Translations under genes and position numbers: made by a program
Assembly: GCF_024704835.1 (NCBI RefSeq)
Contig: NZ_JAMXBE010000004.1
Span: 248,001 to 312,000 of the forward strand
Reading direction: 5' to 3'
Length of the DNA stretch: 64,000 nt
From: Parapedobacter tibetensis
Lineage (GTDB): Bacteria > Bacteroidota > Bacteroidia > Sphingobacteriales > Sphingobacteriaceae
The notes under the pieces: generated by a model
Told to the model about the DNA's origin: nothing
The model's input: the letters and a program-made list of their open reading frames with translations, nothing else
Databases searched by the model: none
Shown: in pieces, positions 42,175-52,640 of the stretch
How positions within the stretch are numbered: position 1 is the stretch's first letter
Layout: each line of letters starts with the position of its first letter

Positions 42175-42182
42175 TATATTTG
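42175..42182 (+). promoter_or_regulatory. Promoter -7 box of the cryptochrome gene
   Basis: TATATTTG matches TAnnTTTG, 28 bp before the ATG at 42211. Confidence 0.5.
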
Positions 42183-42210
42183 TAGGATTTAATCCATTAT
42201 TATTGCCGGC

Positions 42211-43458
42211 ATGGACAAGAGGACGATCTTAGTTTGGTTCAGAAATGATTTGCGTATCCATGACAATGAGATTTTGCTTCGGGCAGTTGAACGTAGTCAT
42301 CAAATTATCCCTGTTTATTGCTTTGATCCACGATATTTTGTTGCTGCGGAATATGGTACAAAAAAAACTGGCGTCCTACGCGCTGCCTTTCTGCGTGAAA
42401 ATGTGTTAGCGCTGAAACATGCGCTCCAACAACTAGGTGGTGATTTGATTATTGCATATGGCCATCCCGAAGTACTTCTTCCGCAGATAGCAGCGAAGTA
42501 CCATGTCAATGAAGTATACCACCATAGAGAGGTGGCTCATGAAGAAACCCATATCTCTGCCCTTGTTGAGGAGGCCCTATGGAAAATGCAAATCAACCTG
42601 CGACATTTCATAGGCCATACCTTATACCATAAAGAAGACCTTCCCTTTCCGATTAAAGACATCCCAGATGCGTTTTCTATTTTCAAGAAAAAAACGGAAC
42701 GGGAAAGTGCCATTAGACCCCAGTTGGGAAGTCCCGACACTATCCACATACCGGAGGAGATGGAAACAGGTGATCTCCCCTCATTGACCGAATTGGGTTT
42801 CAGCGAGGCAGAAATCGAACAAATACGTAATATGCGTTTCCAAGGTGGTGAAACCGCAGCATTGAAGCAGATGGGCGCATTTCTGCAAGGCCACCCATCA
42901 ACGATGGACTACTCCTCCTTGTCCCCCTACATTGCTATTGGTTCATTATCGCCCAATACCTTGTATCACGCTGTTAAGGAGGCTGAGCAAGTTACGCTGG
43001 ACAAAAAGCGTGTTGAACAGATCATATTGAAGCTGTTGTGGCGGGATTATTATCGGTTTATGTTTAAAAAGCATGGCAACCGCTTTTTTCATTCAGGTGG
43101 TTTGACGGATACGCCTCCGGATACTCATGCGGATGACGATGCTAATTTCGATAAATGGAAAACCGGGAATTCCGGAAGTTCCATTGTGGATAAGGGCATG
43201 CGGCAGCTCAATAAAACGGGTCATATTCCGCACCATTTGCGTGTAATCGTAGCCGCTTATCTTATTCACGAGTTGGGCGTCAGTTGGCTCAAAGGTGCCG
43301 CTTGGTTTGAGGAAAAGCTAATCGATTACGGCCCATCTACCAACTATGGAAGCTGGGCCCATCTAGCCGGTGTGGGAAGCAGCGGAAAAGACAACAAGCC
43401 CATAGACATCAAAAAAATAAGCGCACAATTCTACCCCAAAGAAGCAATGGCGTTTTGA
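42211..43458 (+). CDS. DASH-family cryptochrome
   Basis: This is a flavoprotein of the photolyase/cryptochrome superfamily, 415 residues. The N-terminal alpha/beta antenna domain (LVWFRNDLRIHDNEILLRA) and the C-terminal FAD domain are complete. The stretches LLWRDYYRFMFKKHGNRFF and NKTGHIPHHLRVIVAAYLIHEL (in part), followed by NYGSWAHLAGVG, mark the DASH group. DASH proteins repair cyclobutane dimers in single-stranded DNA and may act in blue-light sensing. The protein is shorter than many DASH members (about 430-500), with a compact C-terminus. It has its own promoter box. Confidence 0.93.
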   Translation: MDKRTILVWFRNDLRIHDNEILLRAVERSHQIIPVYCFDPRYFVAAEYGTKKTGVLRAAFLRENVLALKHALQQLGGDLIIAYGHPEVLLPQIAAKYHVNEVYHHREVAHEETHISALVEEALWKMQINLRHFIGHTLYHKEDLPFPIKDIPDAFSIFKKKTERESAIRPQLGSPDTIHIPEEMETGDLPSLTELGFSEAEIEQIRNMRFQGGETAALKQMGAFLQGHPSTMDYSSLSPYIAIGSLSPNTLYHAVKEAEQVTLDKKRVEQIILKLLWRDYYRFMFKKHGNRFFHSGGLTDTPPDTHADDDANFDKWKTGNSGSSIVDKGMRQLNKTGHIPHHLRVIVAAYLIHELGVSWLKGAAWFEEKLIDYGPSTNYGSWAHLAGVGSSGKDNKPIDIKKISAQFYPKEAMAF

Positions 43459-43515
43459 AATCAATTTGGTCACAAAATTGTGGGTTATTACTATGGTAAA
43501 CCATTTTTTAATTCA

Positions 43516-43523
43516 TAACTTTG
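43516..43523 (+). promoter_or_regulatory. Promoter -7 box of sucA-odhB
   Basis: TAACTTTG matches TAnnTTTG, 24 bp before the sucA ATG. No clear -33 element was found. Confidence 0.5.
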
Positions 43524-43547
43524 ACGTTTTATTGCATAAACAAATAA

Positions 43548-46343
43548 ATGGACAAGTTTTCTTATCTAAGTAACGCAGATTCGGCCTATATCGACTCGCT
43601 ATATAAAGCGTACAAAGAGGATCCCGACTCAATTGATTTTGGTTGGCAAAAGTTTTTCGAGGGTTTTGATTTCGGCCAAAATGGTAGTGTTGGTGAGGTG
43701 CAAACTGCACCCGACCACGTGCTCAAGGAAATCAATGTGCTGAACATGATCAATGGCTACAGGGACCGGGGTCATTTGTTTACCGAGACAAATCCGGTGC
43801 GCGAGCGCAGGAAATATTACCCGGGCAAAGAACTGGAGACATTCGGCCTCAGTGAAGCCGATATGGATACCGTTTTTAACGCCGGTGTGGAAATCGGATT
43901 GGGCCCTGCCAAACTGCGCGACATCCGTCAACTCATTGAAGACACCTATTGCAGGTCTATCGGTGCTGAATTCAAGTACATCCGGAGTCCCGAAAAAATA
44001 AAGTGGTTGCAGGATCACATGGAAAGTGAACGCAACACGCCGAATCTCCCCCTGGAAAAGAAAAAACGGATATTGCAAAAGCTCAATGAAGCCGTGGTAT
44101 TCGAGAATTTCCTAGGCACAAAATTCCTTGGCCAAAAACGTTTCTCGCTTGAAGGAGCGGAAAGCCTGATCCCAGCATTGGACTCGGTCATTGAAAAAGG
44201 TGCCGAATTGGGTATCCAGGAATTTGTCATTGGCATGGCACATCGCGGCCGGCTCAATGTGCTGACCAACATCCTTGGGAAATCGTACGAAAGTATCTTC
44301 TCTGAATTCGAAGGTAAAACCTATGCAGAAGGGGCTGAGCAGGATTTTGGCGGGGATGTCAAGTACCATTTGGGTTATTCAACAGACATTTCCACAGACA
44401 GCGGCTCCAGCGTGCACCTGAGCTTGGTACCCAATCCTTCCCACTTGGAAACGGTAGATCCCGTGGTAGAAGGGATTGTACGTTCGAAAATCGACATGAA
44501 ATATGATGGCGACCCTTCCAAAATCGCCCCCTTACTTATCCATGGTGATGCTGCCATTGCTGGCCAAGGTATTGTATACGAAGTTATACAAATGTCCAAA
44601 CTGGAGGGCTTCCGTACAGGAGGTACCATCCACATCGTGGTAAACAATCAGGTAGGGTTTACAACCAATTTCAAGGATGGCCGATCGTCTACCTACTGCA
44701 CAGATATCGCTAAGGTAACCTTGTCACCGGTATTCCATGTGAACGGCGACGATGTAGAAGCGTTGGTATATGCCATCAATATGGCCGTGGAATATCGTCA
44801 GAAATACCATACCGATGTTTTCATCGACTTATTGTGTTATAGAAGGTACGGACATAACGAAGGTGATGAGCCGAAATTCACACAGCCCCTGTTGTATAAG
44901 GCGATCGAAAAGCACGCCAATCCCCGTGAAATTTACTACAAAAAATTGGCGGAACAAGGTAGTGTTAGCGCCGATTTAGCGAAGGAAATGGAGAAGGATT
45001 TCCGTAAGCTGCTGCAAAACCGGTTGGATGAGTCAAAAGAAGAAGAGAACCTCAAGCTTGACAACCCCATGTATGCTGGTGCCTGGAAAGGACTCTATAA
45101 AGCAAGATATGAAGATATTTTCACACCTGTTAAAACCGGTGTCACTGAGCGCGCGTTTTTGTCGATCGCACAGGAAATGAGCACCTTGCCCAAGGACAAG
45201 AAATTCTTTCGGAAGATTTCGCGTCTCTTTGACGAACGCCTTAAAATGGTTGAAACAAAGACCTTTGATTGGGCTACCGCAGAATTGATGGCCTATGCCA
45301 CGCTGTTGAATGAGGGTGCGCGCGTGCGCGTTAGCGGACAGGATGTGGAACGTGGCACATTCTCCCACCGGCATGCGGTGCTCACTTTGGAAGACTCGGA
45401 GGAAGAGTACATCCCACTCCAACACATCAAGGGAGGGGAACGGTTCAATATTTACAACTCACACCTTTCAGAATATGGGGTGCTGGGATTCGAATATGGC
45501 TATGCATTGGCCAACCCTCAGGCATTGACCGTATGGGAAGCACAGTTTGGCGATTTCTTTAACGGTGCGCAGATTATTGTAGACCAATACATTTCCAGTG
45601 CTGAAACCAAATGGCGGCGTTCGAATGCATTGGTCATGCTGTTGCCACATGGTGCAGAAGGTCAAGGCCCTGAACACTCCTCGGCCCGTATCGAACGTTT
45701 CCTGGAACTCTGTGCTGAAAATAACATGCAAATCGTTAATTGTACCACACCGGCCAATTTCTTTCATGTTTTGCGACGCCAGATAAAACGCGATTACCGC
45801 AAGCCACTTGTTGTTTTCACACCCAAAAGCCTGTTGCGACATCCGAAGATGGTGAGTGATATCTCAGCTTTCACCACGAAGTCGCAGTTTCAAGAAGTTA
45901 TTGATGATAGCTATGTAAAGTCGGCCGATGTGAAGCGTGTGCTGTTCTGCTCCGGTAAAATATACTATGATTTGCTTGAAAAGCAACAGGCTGATAAGCG
46001 TAAGGATGTAGCCCTTGTACGGGTGGAGCAACTCTATCCCACTCCCATGGACAAGCTCCGTGCCATACGGAACAAGTACAAAAAAGCCACGGATTTCATC
46101 TGGGTACAGGAAGAACCTGAAAACATGGGTGCATGGCCTTATATATGCCGAAAATTCAGGAACCGCAACATTTCACTGGACGTGATTTCCCGTAAGGAAA
46201 GCAGCAGTACGGCCACCGGATATGCTAAACAGCACACGGCTCAACAGCTTGCTGTGGTAGGCAGGGCGTTTGAGGATAAGGCGGGGCCAGAAGTAAGGGA
46301 GAACGTCAAAGCCAGTGTAAAAGAGGCTTCAAAAGTCGATTGA
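43548..46343 (+). CDS. sucA: 2-oxoglutarate dehydrogenase E1 component
   Basis: SucA is the thiamine-diphosphate-dependent decarboxylase of the 2-oxoglutarate dehydrogenase complex in the TCA cycle. The 931-residue protein matches the family length. It has the N-terminal E2-binding motif ([16 protein letters not shown]), the central ThDP core ([41 protein letters not shown]) and the transketolase-like C-terminal domain ([23 protein letters not shown], in part). It is followed 34 bp later by odhB, the E2 gene. The E3 (lipoamide dehydrogenase) is not in the window. Confidence 0.97.
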   Translation: MDKFSYLSNADSAYIDSLYKAYKEDPDSIDFGWQKFFEGFDFGQNGSVGEVQTAPDHVLKEINVLNMINGYRDRGHLFTETNPVRERRKYYPGKELETFGLSEADMDTVFNAGVEIGLGPAKLRDIRQLIEDTYCRSIGAEFKYIRSPEKIKWLQDHMESERNTPNLPLEKKKRILQKLNEAVVFENFLGTKFLGQKRFSLEGAESLIPALDSVIEKGAELGIQEFVIGMAHRGRLNVLTNILGKSYESIFSEFEGKTYAEGAEQDFGGDVKYHLGYSTDISTDSGSSVHLSLVPNPSHLETVDPVVEGIVRSKIDMKYDGDPSKIAPLLIHGDAAIAGQGIVYEVIQMSKLEGFRTGGTIHIVVNNQVGFTTNFKDGRSSTYCTDIAKVTLSPVFHVNGDDVEALVYAINMAVEYRQKYHTDVFIDLLCYRRYGHNEGDEPKFTQPLLYKAIEKHANPREIYYKKLAEQGSVSADLAKEMEKDFRKLLQNRLDESKEEENLKLDNPMYAGAWKGLYKARYEDIFTPVKTGVTERAFLSIAQEMSTLPKDKKFFRKISRLFDERLKMVETKTFDWATAELMAYATLLNEGARVRVSGQDVERGTFSHRHAVLTLEDSEEEYIPLQHIKGGERFNIYNSHLSEYGVLGFEYGYALANPQALTVWEAQFGDFFNGAQIIVDQYISSAETKWRRSNALVMLLPHGAEGQGPEHSSARIERFLELCAENNMQIVNCTTPANFFHVLRRQIKRDYRKPLVVFTPKSLLRHPKMVSDISAFTTKSQFQEVIDDSYVKSADVKRVLFCSGKIYYDLLEKQQADKRKDVALVRVEQLYPTPMDKLRAIRNKYKKATDFIWVQEEPENMGAWPYICRKFRNRNISLDVISRKESSSTATGYAKQHTAQQLAVVGRAFEDKAGPEVRENVKASVKEASKVD

Positions 46344-46377
46344 CCAAACGCAAACAGCATTTTTAATACAGTCATAT

Positions 46378-47616
46378 ATGAGCGTAGAAATAAAAGTACC
46401 GACAGTAGGTGAATCCATCTCGGAAGTGACCCTTTCACAATGGTTGAAGCAAGATGGTGATTACGTGGAAATGGATGAAAACATCGCCGAACTGGAATCG
46501 GACAAAGCAACTTTCGAATTACCAGCCGAAAAGGCAGGAATACTCAAAATTGTAGCACAAGAAGGCGACACACTCGAAATCGGAGCTTTGGTAGCCACCA
46601 TTGAAGAAGGTGAAGCGCCCGCCGGCGACAAAAAAGAAGACAAACAGGAAACAGATAAAGCGGAAGATACCCCGCAAGCCGACAGCAAGCCGGCAGCCGA
46701 CAGCAGCAAGGATAGCTACGCCTCGGGAACGGCCTCTCCTGCTGCGGCCAAGATTTTAAGGGAAAAAGGCATAGCCCCTGCTTCCTTAGACGGTACCGGT
46801 AAAGACGGTCGCATTACTAAGGAGGATGCTGAAAAAGCCGAAGCGCCCAAGGCAAAAGCATCGGAGCCTGCCAAACCGGCAACGGTCGCAACACAGGTAC
46901 CAAAAGCGAGTGGTGAGCGGAATGAGCGCCGTGAAAAGATGTCGTCCCTCCGCAAAACCATAGCCAAACGCTTGGTGGCCGTCAAAAATGAAACGGCTAT
47001 GCTCACCACATTCAATGAGGTGAACATGAAACCCATTATGGATTTACGTGCCAAGTATAAGGAAATCTTTAAGGAAAAACACGGCGTTGGACTTGGGTTC
47101 ATGTCGTTCTTCACCAAGGCCATATGCACGGCACTCAAGGAATGGCCTGCGGTGAATGCCCGTATTGATGGCGAAGAAATTGTATATAGTGATTTCGTGG
47201 ACGTATCCATCGCCGTATCTGCACCTAAGGGATTGGTTGTGCCTGTAATCCGCAATGCGGATTCGCTGTCGCTCCATGAAATAGAAAAAGAAGTTGTCAA
47301 TTTAGCTGTCAAAGCCCGGGACAATAAGCTGACCATCGAAGAAATGACTGGAGGCACCTTTACCATTACCAATGGTGGCGTATTTGGCTCGATGATGTCT
47401 ACCCCCATTATCAATGCCCCACAATCGGCGATCTTTGGTATGCATAATATCATCGAACGCCCCGTGGCCGAAAACGGTCAGGTGGTGATCCGTCCCATGA
47501 TGTACGTTGCCATGTCATACGATCACCGTATCGTCGACGGACGCGAATCGGTAAGCTTCGTGGTGCGTGTAAAGCAACTTTTGGAAGACCCAGCAAGGTT
47601 GTTGCTGGAGATATAA
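46378..47616 (+). CDS. odhB: Dihydrolipoyllysine succinyltransferase, 2-oxoglutarate dehydrogenase E2
   Basis: This is the E2 core of the 2-oxoglutarate dehydrogenase complex, transferring succinyl groups from lipoate to CoA. The 412-residue protein begins with one lipoyl domain (lipoylated Lys in [13 protein letters not shown], near residue 43). An Ala/Pro/Lys/Glu-rich linker comes next, then a peripheral subunit-binding domain ([13 protein letters not shown]) and the catalytic domain. The active-site His and Asp lie in [11 protein letters not shown]. It forms an operon with sucA and ends at the bidirectional terminator at 47622-47678. Confidence 0.97.
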   Translation: MSVEIKVPTVGESISEVTLSQWLKQDGDYVEMDENIAELESDKATFELPAEKAGILKIVAQEGDTLEIGALVATIEEGEAPAGDKKEDKQETDKAEDTPQADSKPAADSSKDSYASGTASPAAAKILREKGIAPASLDGTGKDGRITKEDAEKAEAPKAKASEPAKPATVATQVPKASGERNERREKMSSLRKTIAKRLVAVKNETAMLTTFNEVNMKPIMDLRAKYKEIFKEKHGVGLGFMSFFTKAICTALKEWPAVNARIDGEEIVYSDFVDVSIAVSAPKGLVVPVIRNADSLSLHEIEKEVVNLAVKARDNKLTIEEMTGGTFTITNGGVFGSMMSTPIINAPQSAIFGMHNIIERPVAENGQVVIRPMMYVAMSYDHRIVDGRESVSFVVRVKQLLEDPARLLLEI

Positions 47617-47621
47617 GTATA

Positions 47622-47678
47622 AAAAACCTTATAGGTTTAACCGTGCGCAGGCCATGCGTGCAAAACCTATGAGGTTTT
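47622..47678. terminator. Bidirectional terminator between odhB and the DeoR gene
   Basis: AAAACCTTATAGGTTT (from 47623) and AAAACCTATGAGGTTTT (47662-47678) pair as a long hairpin with A-rich and T-rich ends on both strands. It is related in sequence to the htpG terminator at 284-340. Confidence 0.78.
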
Positions 47679-47679
47679 G

Positions 47680-48441
47680 TTACACGACCATCACCTTCAC
47701 TCCCAGCCTTTCCAACCCTTTCACTGTATGTGGGGAGATCCCTTTGTCTGTAATGATACAGTCAATTTCCTCAATACCACATATCCGGCCGAAGCCCCGT
47801 TTACCAAATTTGGTGGAGTCGGCCAACACAATTACTTTCTGTGATACTTCCATCATTTTCCTGTTGAGATGCGCCTCCTGGGCATTCGTGGTGGTCAACC
47901 CGAACTCAAGATCGATACCATCAACGCCCAAAAATAACTTGCTGCAAAAGAAATCCGACAAAATACTTTCTGCATACAACCCCGCAACAGAAGTCGAGCT
48001 TTTGCGCAGAATCCCCCCCAATTGCAAAATCTCCACATTGGGGTGCTTGATCAATTGCACGGCCACATTCAATGCCGAGGTTACCACGGTAAGGTTGCCA
48101 ATCGGCTGGATCTCTTTAGCCATCGCTTGTACCGTCGTTCCCGACGCAATGATGATGGAATCATTGTCCGTAATCATTGAAGCTGCCTCACGAGCAATGG
48201 CCACTTTCTCTACAGCATGCATCTTCTCTTTCTCAAATACAGTCCGATCTGTGGTATAGGGATTAACCAATGTGGCTCCCCCATGTGTACGAAAAAGCAA
48301 TTGCCGACTTTCCAAAAGTTTCAAGTCCTTACGAATGGTTACGGAGGAGACCTCCAGCATCTTGCATAATTCCAATACATTGACCGACCCCACTTTCTTG
48401 AGTTGGGCCATAATGAATTGATGTCGCTCTACATTATTCAT
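47680..48441 (-). CDS. DeoR/GlpR-family transcriptional regulator
   Basis: This is a 253-residue repressor-type protein with an N-terminal winged HTH of the DeoR family (ERHQFIMAQLKKVGSVNVLELCKMLEVS then VTIRKDLKLLE, in parts) and a C-terminal sugar-phosphate-sensing DeoRC domain (IIASGTTVQAMAKEI, LGVDGID, VLADSTKFGKRG). It is divergent from glpD-glpK-glpF, which suggests a GlpR-like repressor responding to glycerol 3-phosphate. The promoter region of glpD carries three TTTCAT direct repeats that may be its sites. A small inverted repeat ATTCA..TGAAT covers its own start (48436-48452). Confidence 0.9.
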   Translation of the reverse strand: MNNVERHQFIMAQLKKVGSVNVLELCKMLEVSSVTIRKDLKLLESRQLLFRTHGGATLVNPYTTDRTVFEKEKMHAVEKVAIAREAASMITDNDSIIIASGTTVQAMAKEIQPIGNLTVVTSALNVAVQLIKHPNVEILQLGGILRKSSTSVAGLYAESILSDFFCSKLFLGVDGIDLEFGLTTTNAQEAHLNRKMMEVSQKVIVLADSTKFGKRGFGRICGIEEIDCIITDKGISPHTVKGLERLGVKVMVV

Positions 48442-48570
48442 AATTAGTGAATTAATATGGGCTTATTAAGGTTAAAGCTATGAATTGCACCATCCCGCTA
48501 TGGATCATATCAACGCTACTAAAGAACAAATAATTCGGATGAAAACCAAATCGAAGCCCGCCTTATTGAC

Positions 48571-48618
48571 TTTCATTTAATTTTTTTTAATTTCATTATG
48601 ATTTTATAATTATTTCAT
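48571..48618 (+). promoter_or_regulatory. Three TTTCAT direct repeats upstream of glpD
   Basis: TTTCAT followed by an A/T-rich triplet occurs at 48571, 48591 and 48613, spaced 20 and 22 bp (about two helical turns). The last one directly precedes the -7 box. They are candidate binding sites for the divergent DeoR/GlpR-type regulator. Confidence 0.45.
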
Positions 48619-48619
48619 A

Positions 48620-48627
48620 TACCTTTG
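48620..48627 (+). promoter_or_regulatory. Promoter -7 box of the glp operon
   Basis: TACCTTTG matches TAnnTTTG, about 65 bp upstream of the glpD start at 48692. Confidence 0.55.
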
Positions 48628-48691
48628 AAAAAGCTAATACCACAACAATAACACCTATATACGAAAGCCTTTTAGACCCCTATTGACGCGT

Positions 48692-50266
48692 ATGAATACA
48701 CCTTCTTTAAGTCGAGACCGTTCACTGCAAAACCTTCCATCCACCGAAAATTGGGATATCGCCATTATCGGAGGTGGAGCCACGGGACTTGGGATAGCAC
48801 TTGATGCTGCTTCCCGTGGACTTAAAACCATTTTGCTTGAGCAGCATGACTTTGCGAAAGGAACATCAAGTAGGAGCACCAAATTGGTGCATGGCGGTGT
48901 GAGGTATTTAGCCATGGGCGACGTCAAACTGGTCTATGCCGCATTACGTGAACGTGGCATCATCTTCAAAAATGCTCCCCATCTTGCTCATGCGCAGAGT
49001 TTTATCATTCCATGTTACTCATTCCTCAGTAAATGGAAATACCTCATCGGCTTGAAAATATACGACTGGCTGGCTGGGCATCACCGTATCGGCAAATCAA
49101 CCTATGTAACCAAGCAAGACATCAAAAAACGTTTGCCCGGTATAAAAACGGAAAAATTACAGGGCGGTGTATGTTACTTCGACGGGCAATTCGATGATGC
49201 CCGAATGGCCATAAACCTGGCACAAACGGCGACAAAACATGGCGCAACCCTCATTAATTATGCAAAAGTGACGGCACTGGCAAAAAACGAGCAGGGGAAA
49301 ATTTCGGGCCTGTCGTTCGTCGACCAAGAAAAGGGCGAAAAGCATGAAATCAATGCCCGTGTAATAATCAATGCCACAGGTGTGTTTGTAGATGACATCT
49401 TGCGATTGGATACCGCTACTCACAAGCCATTGGTACGTCCCAGCCAAGGTACCCATATCGTTGTGGACCGCTCCTTTCTGGGCAATGAAGATGCATTAAT
49501 GATCCCCGAAACAAGTGATGGCAGAGTTCTTTTTGGCGTTCCCTGGCACAACCATCTGCTATTGGGCACTACGGATATCCCTATTGATCAGCACAGTGAA
49601 GAACCTCGACCACTTGACCAAGAGATCGCTTTCATCTTGGACACAGCAGCAAACTACCTCAATAGGCCTCCGCAGCTCAGTGATGTACGCAGCATTTTTG
49701 CTGGCCTGCGTCCGCTAGCCGCTCCCGATAAAGACAGCGACAGCACGAAGGAAATCTCACGGGACCATAAACTCATCATTAACGATTCAGGTTTGATCAC
49801 CATTACCGGAGGAAAATGGACCACATACCGAAAAATGGCCGAGGAAACCGTCGACAAGGCAATAAGCACCAGCGGATTTGAAAAAGTAGCCTGCCTTACG
49901 CAAGATATAAAAATCAATGGTTATACCCAGGAGAAGCAATCCGGACATTGGGGATATTACGGTAGCGACGCCAATAAAATACAGGCTATGGCTACCGCCA
50001 AGCCAGAACTCAATGAAAAGCTTCACCCTAAATTTGAGCACATTGGGGCAGAAGTGGCATGGGCGGTTGAAACCGAAATGGCCCGTACGGTGGAAGATGT
50101 ATTGGCAAGGCGACTGAGGATCCTGTTTCTAGATGCTGCGGCTGCACTGGAAATGGCACCGAAAACAGCTGAAATCATGGCCAAATCCTTAAATAAGGAC
50201 CAGGAATGGATCGATACGCAACTTCACCAGTTTGAAGCACTTGTAAAACGATATTTACCCGACTAA
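48692..50266 (+). CDS. glpD: Aerobic glycerol-3-phosphate dehydrogenase
   Basis: GlpD is an FAD-dependent membrane-associated enzyme that oxidises glycerol 3-phosphate to dihydroxyacetone phosphate and feeds electrons to the quinone pool. It has 524 residues from the ATG at 48692; a TTG three codons earlier is less likely. The FAD-binding GGGATG lies at 27-32, then GTSSRSTKLVHGGVRYL with the substrate-contacting residues. The C-terminal helical domain (ARTVEDVLARRLRILFLD) is complete. It is the first gene of glpD-glpK-glpF. The product DHAP links it to mgsA at 9.4 kb. Confidence 0.96.
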   Translation: MNTPSLSRDRSLQNLPSTENWDIAIIGGGATGLGIALDAASRGLKTILLEQHDFAKGTSSRSTKLVHGGVRYLAMGDVKLVYAALRERGIIFKNAPHLAHAQSFIIPCYSFLSKWKYLIGLKIYDWLAGHHRIGKSTYVTKQDIKKRLPGIKTEKLQGGVCYFDGQFDDARMAINLAQTATKHGATLINYAKVTALAKNEQGKISGLSFVDQEKGEKHEINARVIINATGVFVDDILRLDTATHKPLVRPSQGTHIVVDRSFLGNEDALMIPETSDGRVLFGVPWHNHLLLGTTDIPIDQHSEEPRPLDQEIAFILDTAANYLNRPPQLSDVRSIFAGLRPLAAPDKDSDSTKEISRDHKLIINDSGLITITGGKWTTYRKMAEETVDKAISTSGFEKVACLTQDIKINGYTQEKQSGHWGYYGSDANKIQAMATAKPELNEKLHPKFEHIGAEVAWAVETEMARTVEDVLARRLRILFLDAAAALEMAPKTAEIMAKSLNKDQEWIDTQLHQFEALVKRYLPD

Positions 50267-50285
50267 AATCGGCGATTATCCGCTT

Positions 50286-50316
50286 GATCGGTGTCATCCG
50301 TGTTCCATCTTTCAAT
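50286..50316 (+). repeat. CATCCGTG-type intergenic repeat, copy 2
   Basis: GATCGGTGTCATCCGTGTTC followed by CATCTTTCAAT, 19 bp after the glpD stop. It is the inverse-oriented mate of 41648-41679. Confidence 0.65.
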
Positions 50317-50379
50317 ATGATAGACGGACATTAATTATGAACTAAATAACGATTAACCAGTTAAGTCTTTCTTACCACT

Positions 50380-51876
50380 ATGGAACAATACATTTTAGCG
50401 ATGGACCAGGGGACAACGAGTTCCAGATCTATCATTTTCGACAAAAAAGGACAGGTGATTTCCGTTGCACAGCGGGAATTCAAGCAATACTTCCCAAAAC
50501 CGGGATGGGTAGAGCATGACGCACTGGAAATTTGGTCGACACAAGCAGGCATTACCGCCGAAGCAACCACCAAAGCCGGCCTTAATGGAAAAAATATTGC
50601 CGCGATTGGAATAACTAACCAACGGGAAACCATTGTAGTTTGGGACAAAAAATCGGGACAACCGGTATACCATGCAATTGTCTGGCAGGACAAGCGAACC
50701 GCGGACTATTGTGACGAACTCAAGGCTGCAGGGAAGGAAGCAATCATCCGCGAAAAAACAGGATTGGTGATAGACCCCTATTTTTCAGCAACCAAGATCA
50801 AATGGATTTTGGATAATGTAGAAGGCGCCAGGGAAAAGGCCAACGCGGGCGAACTTATTTGTGGCACGATGGACACTTGGCTGATTTGGAACCTTACCCG
50901 TGGTGAACTCCATATAACGGATGTAACCAATGCTTCCCGAACCATGATTTATAACATCAACACATTGGCATGGGACGACGAATTGTTGGCCTTGTTTGAC
51001 ATTCCAAAACAGCTATTGCCTGTGGTTAAGTCAAGCAGCGAAATTTATGGCGAAACCAAAACCACCATTTTTGCTTCCAAAATTCCCATTGCCGGTATTG
51101 CGGGTGACCAACAAGCTGCTCTTTTTGGGCAACGTTGCATTGAACCCGGGATGGTAAAAAATACCTATGGAACCGGGTGCTTCATGGTCATGAACACCGG
51201 CACAAAACCGATTGTATCCAACAATAACCTGCTGACCACCATTGCTTGGCAGGTAAACGGCGTAACCATGTATGCCTTGGAGGGAAGCATATTCATCGGA
51301 GGTGCCGTGGTGCAATGGCTCCGTGATAACCTAGGCATCATCATGACGTCCAAGCAAATTGAGGAACTCGCAATGAGCGTAGATGATACCGGGGGGGTGG
51401 TATTTGTGCCTACTTTTGCAGGATTGGGGGCCCCATATTGGAATTCCCATGCCAAAGGAACGGTATTCGGAATTACCCGGGCAACCACCGATGCGCATGT
51501 GGCACGTGCGGCTTTAGATGCCATTGCATACCAAACCATGGATGTATTGAAAGCCATGGAAGCCGACAGCAACCTTTCAATCAGGGAACTTCGAGTCGAC
51601 GGTGGGGCTACCGCAAACAATTTATTGATGCAATACCAATCGGATGTACTGAACACCAAGGTAATCCGCCCGAAAGTGACCGAAACCACAGCCCTCGGGG
51701 CTGCTTACCTCGCCGGGTTGGCTGTAGGGTATTGGAACGACGCTGAAGAAATAGCCAATCTGTGGGAAATTGACCAGGAATTTGAACCCACAAAAGACAG
51801 GACCGATGCGGAAAAAGGCATACAAGGATGGGAGAAGGCCATTAAAGCCTTACAATATTGGACATCATTGAAATAG
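50380..51876 (+). CDS. glpK: Glycerol kinase
   Basis: GlpK phosphorylates glycerol to glycerol 3-phosphate with ATP. The 498-residue protein has the FGGY-kinase layout. It opens with [16 protein letters not shown], the phosphate-binding loop, then [17 protein letters not shown] and the glycerol-binding [12 protein letters not shown]. The C-terminal signature [15 protein letters not shown] is intact. It lies between glpD (113 bp upstream, with an intergenic repeat) and glpF, whose start falls 27 bp after the stop. Confidence 0.97.
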   Translation: MEQYILAMDQGTTSSRSIIFDKKGQVISVAQREFKQYFPKPGWVEHDALEIWSTQAGITAEATTKAGLNGKNIAAIGITNQRETIVVWDKKSGQPVYHAIVWQDKRTADYCDELKAAGKEAIIREKTGLVIDPYFSATKIKWILDNVEGAREKANAGELICGTMDTWLIWNLTRGELHITDVTNASRTMIYNINTLAWDDELLALFDIPKQLLPVVKSSSEIYGETKTTIFASKIPIAGIAGDQQAALFGQRCIEPGMVKNTYGTGCFMVMNTGTKPIVSNNNLLTTIAWQVNGVTMYALEGSIFIGGAVVQWLRDNLGIIMTSKQIEELAMSVDDTGGVVFVPTFAGLGAPYWNSHAKGTVFGITRATTDAHVARAALDAIAYQTMDVLKAMEADSNLSIRELRVDGGATANNLLMQYQSDVLNTKVIRPKVTETTALGAAYLAGLAVGYWNDAEEIANLWEIDQEFEPTKDRTDAEKGIQGWEKAIKALQYWTSLK

Positions 51877-51902
51877 TAGCCAACACTGAAAAAGATTTCA
51901 CC

Positions 51903-52640
51903 ATGAACGTATATGTAGCTGAGTTTATAGGAACGGCATTATTACTTCTGCTTGGAAACGGGGTGGTTGCCAATGTATGCTTAAAGAAAACGCTTGGAAA
52001 CAACGGTGGCTGGATTGTGATCACCGCCGGTTGGGCGCTAGCCGTATTTACCGGAGTACTGGTGGCAGCTCCCCATAGTGGAGCACATCTGAATCCCGCT
52101 GTAACAGTAGGTTTGGCGATAGGCGGATTATTTGACTGGGCCATGGCACCCGGCTATATCATGGCTCAATTTGGAGGGGCTTTTACGGGTGCATTACTGA
52201 CTTGGGCGATGTACCGGGATCATTTCAATAGTACGGAAGATCCCGCTGCGCAGCTAGGGGTGTTTTCCACTGGAGCAGCAATAAAAAATCCCTTTACCAA
52301 CCTGCTGAGTGAAATCATTGGGACCTTCGTTTTAATATTCGCAGTGTTTTATATCGCAGGAGCGACATTGGATCCGGATGGGACATCGACACCCATTGGG
52401 CTTGGAACTATCGGAGCTATTCCGGTAGCCTTTGTGGTATGGGCAATCGGCTTGTCATTGGGAGGCACCACGGGATACGCCATCAATCCGGCGCGCGACT
52501 TGGCCCCACGCATTTTCCATGCGATTGCGCCCATAAAAGGAAAAGGCGGAAGCAATTGGGGTTATGCATGGGTGCCTGTGGTCGGCCCGATAATCGGCGC
52601 CGCTTTGGCTGCCGCATTATATCTACTAGTCAAACATTAG
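51903..52640 (+). CDS. glpF: Glycerol uptake facilitator (MIP family)
   Basis: This is an aquaglyceroporin of 245 residues with six membrane helices and two half-helices. The two pore motifs are NPA at 64-66 and NPAR at 195-198. The residues after the second motif (NPARDLAPRI) are of the glycerol-facilitator kind, with Asp following the Arg. The frame is open from 51858, overlapping the glpK end, but the ATG at 51903 begins the first helix. The gene completes the glycerol uptake and breakdown operon. Confidence 0.95.
   Translation: MNVYVAEFIGTALLLLLGNGVVANVCLKKTLGNNGGWIVITAGWALAVFTGVLVAAPHSGAHLNPAVTVGLAIGGLFDWAMAPGYIMAQFGGAFTGALLTWAMYRDHFNSTEDPAAQLGVFSTGAAIKNPFTNLLSEIIGTFVLIFAVFYIAGATLDPDGTSTPIGLGTIGAIPVAFVVWAIGLSLGGTTGYAINPARDLAPRIFHAIAPIKGKGGSNWGYAWVPVVGPIIGAALAAALYLLVKH

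Noticed and set aside
46716-47453. 245-codon open frame antisense to odhB
   Set aside because: It mirrors the codon structure of a well-conserved gene, contains no recognisable domain and has no promoter or ribosome-binding site. Treated as a shadow frame.
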